DNA of 64,000 bases from Luteimonas kalidii (GTDB taxonomy: Bacteria; Pseudomonadota; Gammaproteobacteria; Xanthomonadales; Xanthomonadaceae), in assembly GCF_029887935.1 (NCBI RefSeq), contig NZ_JARXRO010000010.1, positions 62,291 through 126,290 on the forward strand, read 5' to 3'. The notes under the pieces were generated by a model. That model saw nothing but the letters and a program-made list of their open reading frames with translations. It did not search any database and had not been told where the DNA came from. Below are positions 57,449 through 64,000 of this stretch, in pieces. Within the stretch, counting starts at the first letter, position 1. Every line of letters begins with the position of its first letter. A program made the translations under genes and the position numbers.

Positions 57449-58876
57449 CTACGGGACCGGCAACGTCACCACGGCGACGGCGCCGCCTTCCGGCCGGTTG
57501 CGCAAGGTGGCCTCGCCCCCATGCAGCGCCGCCACCTCGCGCACGAAGCCCAGTCCAAGCCCGCTGCTGCGCGCCCCGGTGCGCGGTCGCGACAGCGAGT
57601 AGAAGCGCTCGAACACACGCCCGGTGGCGTAGTCCGGGATGCCGGGGCCCTGGTCGATCACTTCGAACCGGAGCCGCTCCTCCTCGACCACCACCGCGAG
57701 GCCGACCGCCCCGCCCTCCGGCGAGAAGTCGACCGCGTTGTCGAGCAGGTTGCCGAGCATCTGCCGCAGCAGGAAGGGGTCGCCGCGCAGCAGCGGCGGC
57801 GCGCCCTCGACGCGCTGCTCGATCCGCACGCCGGCCTCGGCCGCGCGTATCGCAGCGTCGGCGGCCACCTCGTCGAGCAGCGCCGGCACATCGATCGCCT
57901 CGGGCTGCTCGATCCGCTGGCGATGTTCCACCGCCGCCAGCGCCAGCAGCTTGTCGGTGGTGCGGGCCAGGCGTTCGGCCTGTTCGCGCACGGTGGCGGC
58001 GAAGCGCATCCGGTCGGCTTCCGGCAGCGGGCGTTCGAGCAGTTCGGCCGCGCCCCGGATCGCCGTCAGCGGCGATTTGAGTTCATGGGTCAACCCGTGC
58101 ACGTACTGCTCGACGTACTGCTTGCCCTCGAGCCGGTCACGCATCGTCTCCAGCGCCTGGCCGAGCTCGCGGAACTCGCCGGCCGAGCGCGGCGGCACGG
58201 CGCGTTCGCCCTCGGTGACGGCGCGCGCGTAGCGCTGCAGCCCGCCGAGCTGGCGCGACAGCCACCAGGACGCCAGCAGCCCGATCGCCAGCGCCGTCCC
58301 CAGCAGCACCAGGCCCCAGTTGCGCACGATGCGCTCGCTGCGCTGGATGAACGGTTCGATCGTGCGGTTGGGCTTGGACACCGTGAGCACGCCGACGATG
58401 CGCTCGCCGTCGCGCACCGGGGCGGCCACGTACATCACCGACGAGCTGTCGTCGTCCGGATCGCTGCGGGTCGAGCGTGCGCCGTAACGGCCGCCCAGGG
58501 TCAGGTACACGTCGTTCCAGCGCGAATGGTCGCGGCCCACGTCCCGGCCCGCCGAATCGAAGACCACGATGCCCGCGGCATCGGTAACGGTGATGCGGTA
58601 GCTCACCGCATCCTTGTCGAAGTCCCAGATCCGCGCGTCCAGGTCACGCTGGCGCAGGTTGGCGATGCGCGCGGCGAAGCGTCCGTCGGCGATGCGGCCG
58701 GCGAGCAGGTCGTCGGCCGCCAGTTCGGCCAGCACGTTGGCGGTGTCGGCCAGGGTGTCCTCCATCGCCTGGCGCACACCGGGCTTGACCTCCTGCACGA
58801 ACACGCGCAGGAGCAGGAAGCCGGCCAGCGCGACGATCACGAAGTAGCCGAGCAGGATGCGCAGTCCGATCCGCAT
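57449..58876 (-). CDS. creC: Sensor histidine kinase CreC
   Basis: Membrane kinase for CreB. 475 residues: first helix at 5-25, a periplasmic sensor domain (about 26-185) of the CreC type with repeated DxxG elements (DAAGIVVFDSAGRDVGRDHS), a second helix (WGLVLLGTALAIGLLASWW), HAMP, phospho-His in LTHELKSPLTAIRGA, N-box LGNLLDNAVDFSP, and G boxes DQGPGIP and SGLGLGFV. It starts four bases after the creB stop. Confidence 0.95.
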   Translation of the reverse strand: MRIGLRILLGYFVIVALAGFLLLRVFVQEVKPGVRQAMEDTLADTANVLAELAADDLLAGRIADGRFAARIANLRQRDLDARIWDFDKDAVSYRITVTDAAGIVVFDSAGRDVGRDHSRWNDVYLTLGGRYGARSTRSDPDDDSSSVMYVAAPVRDGERIVGVLTVSKPNRTIEPFIQRSERIVRNWGLVLLGTALAIGLLASWWLSRQLGGLQRYARAVTEGERAVPPRSAGEFRELGQALETMRDRLEGKQYVEQYVHGLTHELKSPLTAIRGAAELLERPLPEADRMRFAATVREQAERLARTTDKLLALAAVEHRQRIEQPEAIDVPALLDEVAADAAIRAAEAGVRIEQRVEGAPPLLRGDPFLLRQMLGNLLDNAVDFSPEGGAVGLAVVVEEERLRFEVIDQGPGIPDYATGRVFERFYSLSRPRTGARSSGLGLGFVREVAALHGGEATLRNRPEGGAVAVVTLPVP

Positions 58877-58880
58877 CGGG

Positions 58881-59558
58881 TCAGTCCGCGTCGATCGAGT
58901 ACCCGAGCCCGCGATGGGTGCGGATCGGGTCGGCGTCGGGCGCGAGTGCATGCAGCTTCGCGCGCACGGTCTTGACGTGGGTGTCGATGGTGCGGTCGCC
59001 CGTGTCCAGCGCATCGCCCCAGACCCGGTCCATCAGCTGCGCGCGCGACAGCACCGCGCCGGGCCGCGCCAGCAGCGCGGCCAGCAGGCCGTATTCGTAG
59101 CGGGTCAGCTCCAGCAGCCGGCCGCGGAAGCGGATGCGCATGCCCCCGGGATCGTGCTCGAAGCCGGCGGCGTGGCCGGCTCGCGCGTCTGCGCCTGCGC
59201 CGGCGCGACGCAGCACCGCACGCACCCGCGCCACCAGTTCGCGCGGCGAGAACGGCTTGGGCACGTAGTCGTCGGCGCCCAGCTCGAACCCGCGGATGCG
59301 GTCGGCCTCCTCCTGGCGCGCGGTGAGGAAGATCACCGGCAGGTCGCGTCCCTCGCGCAGCCGCTGGCACAGCGCGAAGCCGCCCAGGTCCGGCAGGCCG
59401 ACGTCGAGGATCGCCAGATCGAACGCCTCGTCCCCTGCCGCTCGCAGTGCATCGCCGGCGGTCAGGCAGTGGACAGCCGAGTGACCTTCCTCGCGCAGCG
59501 CGTACACCACGGTGTCGGCGATGGCACGTTCGTCTTCGACCAGGAGGATGCGGGACAT
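58881..59558 (-). CDS. creB: Response regulator CreB
   Basis: OmpR-family regulator, 225 residues. Receiver: LLVEDERAIADTV, phosphoacceptor Asp in AILDVGLPD, Lys in VPKPFSPRELVARVR. DNA-binding winged helix: LTRYEYGLLAALLARPGAVLSR and TIDTHVKTVRAKL. The first gene of creB-creC, with creD separated by 99 bp carrying a cre tag. No strong ribosome site before the ATG. Confidence 0.95.
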   Translation of the reverse strand: MSRILLVEDERAIADTVVYALREEGHSAVHCLTAGDALRAAGDEAFDLAILDVGLPDLGGFALCQRLREGRDLPVIFLTARQEEADRIRGFELGADDYVPKPFSPRELVARVRAVLRRAGAGADARAGHAAGFEHDPGGMRIRFRGRLLELTRYEYGLLAALLARPGAVLSRAQLMDRVWGDALDTGDRTIDTHVKTVRAKLHALAPDADPIRTHRGLGYSIDAD

Positions 59559-59724
59559 GGCGGGATACGGAAGCGGCGGGACCCGCACGGAGCGGGCGCG
59601 GCAAGCGTACTGGTTCGGCGCTGCGGACGCAGCGCGCGCCGGTGGCCGGTGATGCGGGGATGACATTTGCACGCCCGCCCCCCATCCTGCCCGCCTCCTC
59701 CGCGCCCCACCGCGTGCCCGACCG

Positions 59725-60585
59725 ATGAACTACCGCCACGCCTTCCACGCCGGCAACCACGCCGACGTGTTCAAGCACGCCGTGCTGCTGGCGCTGTGCG
59801 ATACACTGGTGGCCAAGCCGTCGCCGTGCTTCGCGCTCGACACCCACGCCGGCCGTGGCCTGTACCGGCTGGACGAGGGCGAAGCGCGGCGCACCGGCGA
59901 GGCCGCCGAGGGAGTCGAGGCCCTGATGCGCCGCGCCAGCGTGCCGGCGGCGCTGGCGCGCTATCGCGAGGCGATCGGCGTCTGTCGCGCCGCCCACGGC
60001 GATGCCGCCTACCCCGGCTCGCCGTGGCTGCTGGCGCATGCGCTGCGTACGCAGGACCGGATCGCCTGCTGCGAGCTGCAGGTGGACGAAGCCGACGCGC
60101 TGCGGCGCCAGCTCGGCGCCGATCCGCGCGTCGGCGTGCACCAGCGCGACGGCTATGCCGCGATCGGCGCACTGCTGCCGCCGAGGTCCGAAGGCGTCCG
60201 GATCGGGCGGGGCCTGGTGCTGGTCGATCCGCCCTACGAAGCGCAGCGCGCGGAATTCGATCCCGCGCTGGCCGCGCTGCGCGAAGGGCTGGGCCGCTGG
60301 CCGCAGGGCATGTTCGTGCTGTGGTACCCGATCAAGCAGCGCGCCACCGTGCAGCCGTTCCTGCGCCGCGCCGCGCACCTGCCGGCGAAATCCGTGCTGT
60401 GCGCGGAACTGATGGTGCGGCCCGAGGAGTCGGCGCTGCGCATGAACGGCAGCGGCCTGCTGCTGTGCAATGCGCCCTGGCGGTTCGAGCGCCTGCTCGA
60501 AGGCCTGCTGCCGGCGCTGCAGTCGACGCTCGCCACCCGCGGCGGTGGCCACCGCGTGCAGTGGCTGCGTGCGCCCGACGCGTGA
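59725..60585 (+). CDS. rlmJ: 23S rRNA (adenine(2030)-N6)-methyltransferase
   Basis: Methylates A2030 of 23S rRNA. 286 residues. The diagnostic start MNYRHAFHAGNHADVFKH is intact, followed by the SAM site DTHAGRG and the amino-methyltransferase motif VLVDPPYE; VLWYPIK and MNGSGLLLCNAPW are typical of RlmJ. The ATG has no strong ribosome site. Divergent from creB. Confidence 0.96.
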   Translation: MNYRHAFHAGNHADVFKHAVLLALCDTLVAKPSPCFALDTHAGRGLYRLDEGEARRTGEAAEGVEALMRRASVPAALARYREAIGVCRAAHGDAAYPGSPWLLAHALRTQDRIACCELQVDEADALRRQLGADPRVGVHQRDGYAAIGALLPPRSEGVRIGRGLVLVDPPYEAQRAEFDPALAALREGLGRWPQGMFVLWYPIKQRATVQPFLRRAAHLPAKSVLCAELMVRPEESALRMNGSGLLLCNAPWRFERLLEGLLPALQSTLATRGGGHRVQWLRAPDA

Positions 60586-60702
60586 TCCGGCGGCGGTCGG
60601 CGTGACGGCAGCACCCGCAGGCGCACGGTAAAATCGGCGATCCGCACGCGGGCGACGCAGGTTGCCGGCGCCGTCGTGCTTTTTCCGGAACGCGACTCCC
60701 CC

Positions 60703-63700
60703 ATGCCCCAAGCTCCTTCCGCCCCGCCGCTGCCGCGGCCCGGCCAGCCCCGCGCCTGGTGGCGCGCCCCCGCCAGCCGCAGTGCACTGGCCTGGCACGC
60801 CGCGCAGGCGGCGCGCGCGCATGGCGCCCCGCTGCTGCTGGTCGCGCGCGACAACCACGCCGCGCACCAGCTCGAAGCGGACCTGCACACGCTGACAGGC
60901 GGGGACGCGCGGCTGCCCGTGGTCGCGTTCCCGGACTGGGAAACCCTGCCCTGGGACCGCTTCAGCCCGCATCCGGACATCGTCTCCCAGCGCCTGGCCA
61001 CCCTGCTGCGGCTGCCCGCGCTGACCGGACCGGCCGTGGTGATCGTGCCGGTGCAGACCCTGCTGCAGCGGCTGGCCCCGCTGCGCCACGTGGTCGGCAG
61101 CGCGTTCGACGTGCGCGTGGGCCAGGTGCTCGACCTCGATGCCGAGAAACGCCGTCTGGAGGGCGCCGGCTACCGCAACGTGCCTCAGGTGTTCGACCCG
61201 GGCGATTTCGCGGTGCGCGGCGGCCTGCTCGACGTGTATCCGATGGGCGCCAGCCAGCCCTACCGCGTGGAGCTGTTCGACGACAGCATCGAATCGATCC
61301 GCGCCTTCGATCCCGAGACCCAGCGCTCGCTCGACCGGGTCGACGCGGTGCAGATGCTGCCCGGCCGCGAAGTGCCCACCCACGACGACGCGCTGGCCGG
61401 GGCGCTGGACGCGCTGCGCGACCGCTTCGACGTCGACACCCGCCGCAGCGCGCTGATGCAGGACCTCAAGTCCGGGATCGTACCGGCCGGCATCGAGTAC
61501 TACCTGCCGCTGTTCTTCGCCACCACCGCGACCCTGTTCGACTACCTCGCCTCCGACACCCTGCCCCTGGTCGACGACGGCGCGCTGGAGGCGGCCGACC
61601 ATTTTTTCCGCCAGGCCGGCGAGCGCTACGAGCAGCTGCGCCACGACATCGAACGGCCGATCCTCCCGCCGGGCGAACTGTGGCTGTCACCCGAGGCGCT
61701 GCGTGAACGGCTGAACGCCGGCGCGCGCATCGAGGTCTGCGGCGCTGCCCATGCACGCCACGAGCAGGCGCGCGCGCTGGGCGAACAGCCCGCGCCGACG
61801 CTGCCGCTCGCATTGCGCGACAGCGAACCCGGCCAGGCGCTGAAGACCTTCCTCGGCGGCTACGGCGGCCGCGTACTGGTCGCCGCCGATTCGGCCGGCC
61901 GCCGCGAGGCGCTGCTGGAGATGCTCGATGCCGCCGCGCTGACGCCGGTGGTGCTGCCGGATTTCGCCACCTTCCTGGGCGATGACGGCGCCGCAGCGGC
62001 GGCCCCCGGTCACGCGGCCACCTTCGCCATCGCGGTGGCCCCGCTCGACGACGGGTTCGCGCTGGATGCGCCGCGGATCACGGTGCTCACCGAGCGCCAG
62101 CTGTTCCCCGAACGCGCCGCGCAGCCGCGGCGGCGCAAGCGCGCAGGGCGCGAGCCCGAAGCCATCATCCGCGACCTGGGCGAGCTCAGCGAAGGCGCGC
62201 CGATCGTGCACGAGGACCACGGCGTCGGGCGCTACCGCGGCCTGGTCACGCTGGAGGCCGGCGGCCAGGCCGGCGAGTACCTGGACATCGAATACGCCAA
62301 GGGCGACCGCCTGTACGTGCCGGTGGCGCAGCTGCACCTGGTCAGCCGCTACTCCGGCGCCTCGCCCGAGACCGCGCCACTGCATTCGCTGGGCGGCGAG
62401 CAGTGGACCAAGGCCAAGCGCAAGGCGCAGGAGAAGGTGCGCGACGTGGCCGCGGAACTGCTCGAGATCCAGGCCAAGCGCCAGGCCCGCGCCGGCCTGG
62501 CCCTGCCGCTCGACCGCGCGATGTACGAACCGTTCGCGGCCGCATTCCCGTTCGAGGAAACGCCCGACCAGCATGCCGCGATCGAGGCGGTGATCCGCGA
62601 CCTCGGCTCCAGCCAGCCGATGGACCGCGTGGTCTGCGGCGACGTCGGCTTCGGCAAGACCGAAGTGGCGGTACGCGCGGCGTTCGTCGCCGCCGCGGCG
62701 GGACGCCAGGTCGCCGTGCTCGTGCCGACCACGCTGCTGGCCGAGCAGCACTACCGCAACTTCCGCGACCGCTTCGCCGACTGGCCGATCCGGGTCGAGG
62801 TGCTGTCGCGCTTCAAGTCGACCAAGGAGATCAAGGCCGAGATCGGCAGGATCGCCGACGGCTCGCTGGACGTGATCGTCGGTACCCACCGGCTGCTGCA
62901 GCAGGACGTGAAGTTCAAGGACCTGGGCCTGGTGATCGTCGACGAGGAGCAGCGCTTCGGCGTGCGCCAGAAGGAGGCGCTCAAGGCGCTGCGCGCCAAC
63001 GTGCACCTGCTTACCCTCACCGCCACGCCGATTCCGCGCACGCTCAACATGGCCATGGCCGGCCTGCGCGACCTGTCGATCATCGCCACCCCGCCCGCGC
63101 ACCGGCTGGCGGTGCAGACCTTCGTCCACGCCTGGGACGACGCCATGCTGCGCGAGGCCTTCCAGCGCGAACTCGCGCGCGGCGGCCAGGTGTACTTCCT
63201 GCACAACGACGTCGAGAGCATCGGCCGCATGCAGCGCCAGCTGCAGGAACTGGTGCCGGACGCGCGCATCGGCATCGCCCACGGCCAGATGCCCGAGCGC
63301 GAGCTGGAAAAGGTGATGCTCGACTTCCACAAGCAGCGCTTCAACGTGCTGCTGTGCTCGACGATCATCGAGTCGGGCATCGACATCCCCAACGCCAACA
63401 CCATCATCATCAATCGCGCCGACCGCTTCGGCCTGGCCCAGCTGCACCAGTTGCGCGGGCGCGTCGGCCGTTCGCACCACCGCGCCTACGCCTACCTCGT
63501 GGTGCCGGACGCGCGCTCGATCACCGGCGATGCGCAGAAGCGGCTGGACGCGATCGCCTCGATGGACGAGCTCGGCGCCGGCTTCACCTTGGCGACGCAC
63601 GACCTGGAGATCCGCGGCGCCGGCGAACTGCTCGGCGAGGACCAGAGCGGGCAGATGGCCGAGGTCGGCTTCAGCCTGTACACCGAACTGCTCGAGCGCG

Positions 63701-64000
63701 CGGTGCGCTCGATCCGCCAGGGCAAGCTGCCCGACGCGGACGAGCCGCTGCACCGCGGGGCGGATGTGGAACTGCACGTACCCGCGCTGATCCCGGAGGA
63801 CTACCTGCCCGACGTGCACACCCGGCTGACGCTGTACAAGCGCGTCAGCTCGGCGCGCGACGCGGGGGAACTGCGCGAGCTGCAGGTGGAGATGATCGAC
63901 CGCTTCGGCCTGCTGCCGCCGGCGGCCAAGCACCTGTTCGCGATCGCCGAGCTGCGGCTGGATGCCACCGCGCTGGGCATCCGCAAGCTCGACCTGGGCG
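60703..64000 (+). CDS. mfd: Transcription-repair coupling factor Mfd, cut at the right edge
   Basis: Removes stalled RNA polymerase from lesions and recruits UvrA. About 1,099 codons are visible, roughly the last 50-60 residues of a normal Mfd being outside. In order: UvrB-homology module (FPDWETLPWDRFSPHPDI, about 75-92), RNA-polymerase-interacting domain (HEDHGVGRYRGL), translocase motifs Walker A GDVGFGKTEVA, DEEQRFGV, TATPIPRTLNMA, the RecG-like relay (QLHQLRGRVGRS), and the beginning of the C-terminal domain that masks the UvrA site. The start ATG at 60703 opens MPQAPSAPPLPR. Confidence 0.97.
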   Translation, partial: MPQAPSAPPLPRPGQPRAWWRAPASRSALAWHAAQAARAHGAPLLLVARDNHAAHQLEADLHTLTGGDARLPVVAFPDWETLPWDRFSPHPDIVSQRLATLLRLPALTGPAVVIVPVQTLLQRLAPLRHVVGSAFDVRVGQVLDLDAEKRRLEGAGYRNVPQVFDPGDFAVRGGLLDVYPMGASQPYRVELFDDSIESIRAFDPETQRSLDRVDAVQMLPGREVPTHDDALAGALDALRDRFDVDTRRSALMQDLKSGIVPAGIEYYLPLFFATTATLFDYLASDTLPLVDDGALEAADHFFRQAGERYEQLRHDIERPILPPGELWLSPEALRERLNAGARIEVCGAAHARHEQARALGEQPAPTLPLALRDSEPGQALKTFLGGYGGRVLVAADSAGRREALLEMLDAAALTPVVLPDFATFLGDDGAAAAAPGHAATFAIAVAPLDDGFALDAPRITVLTERQLFPERAAQPRRRKRAGREPEAIIRDLGELSEGAPIVHEDHGVGRYRGLVTLEAGGQAGEYLDIEYAKGDRLYVPVAQLHLVSRYSGASPETAPLHSLGGEQWTKAKRKAQEKVRDVAAELLEIQAKRQARAGLALPLDRAMYEPFAAAFPFEETPDQHAAIEAVIRDLGSSQPMDRVVCGDVGFGKTEVAVRAAFVAAAAGRQVAVLVPTTLLAEQHYRNFRDRFADWPIRVEVLSRFKSTKEIKAEIGRIADGSLDVIVGTHRLLQQDVKFKDLGLVIVDEEQRFGVRQKEALKALRANVHLLTLTATPIPRTLNMAMAGLRDLSIIATPPAHRLAVQTFVHAWDDAMLREAFQRELARGGQVYFLHNDVESIGRMQRQLQELVPDARIGIAHGQMPERELEKVMLDFHKQRFNVLLCSTIIESGIDIPNANTIIINRADRFGLAQLHQLRGRVGRSHHRAYAYLVVPDARSITGDAQKRLDAIASMDELGAGFTLATHDLEIRGAGELLGEDQSGQMAEVGFSLYTELLERAVRSIRQGKLPDADEPLHRGADVELHVPALIPEDYLPDVHTRLTLYKRVSSARDAGELRELQVEMIDRFGLLPPAAKHLFAIAELRLDATALGIRKLDLG

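Overview
The window is a 64 kb stretch of a high-GC gammaproteobacterial chromosome. Gene content and order point to the Lysobacteraceae/Xanthomonadaceae (Lysobacter, Luteimonas, Stenotrophomonas or Xanthomonas relatives). The clues are the order tRNA-Pro/Arg/His/Lys/Leu - tig - clpP - clpX - lon - hupB - tRNA-Val - tRNA-Asp - ppiD, the gloB/mltD versus yafS-like/rnhA/dnaQ divergon, a CreBCD locus, a Cho nuclease next to parC, and a xylose operator of the kind described in Xanthomonas. No insertion sequence, prophage or CRISPR array is visible. The assignment rests on recognition of families, not on a search.

Region 1 (1-15.5 kb) is a glucuronoxylan utilisation island. A minus-strand operon with overlapping genes encodes exported GH67 alpha-glucuronidase, an exported SGNH acetylesterase, enolase-superfamily mannonate dehydratase, a GH43 lipoprotein, an exported PA14-containing GH3 enzyme and fructuronate reductase (cut by the window edge). 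A divergent LacI-family regulator and a xylB-xylA operon with an operator-like palindrome complete it. Together these could trim acetylated, (methyl)glucuronic acid-decorated xylo-oligosaccharides to xylose and glucuronate and feed both to central metabolism.

Region 2 (15.5-24.2 kb) holds a possible distal operator in a gene-free stretch, cho, parC, a tandem array that repeats the 3-prime end of parC, a thiopurine methyltransferase gene with an apparent one-base deletion near its start, a bacterioferritin lacking the heme-ligand Met, a penicillin-acylase family Ntn hydrolase and a PP2C phosphatase.

Region 3 (24.2-41 kb) is core housekeeping: dnaQ, rnhA, a yafS-like degenerate methyltransferase, gloB, mltD, fabI, ppiD, two tRNAs, hupB, lon (with a sigma-32-like promoter), clpX, clpP, tig and five tRNAs. 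Between tRNA-Lys and tRNA-Leu lies the most striking feature: three 176-177 bp tandem repeats, each carrying the last 16 nt of the tRNA-Lys gene and a terminator hairpin. This resembles the 178 bp repeats behind tyrT in E. coli (rtT RNA).

Region 4 (40.3-64 kb) carries a BI-1 family membrane protein, an NhaC-type antiporter, NAD-type isocitrate dehydrogenase, an AhpD-like/glutaredoxin pair, a BepA-like metalloprotease, a phosphate block (Pho box - phoB - phoR - ppk - ppx) followed by a GT4 glycosyltransferase and a PAP2 phosphatase, a nitrilase/GNAT pair, creB-creC-creD with a cre tag in front of creD, rlmJ, and mfd running off the right edge.
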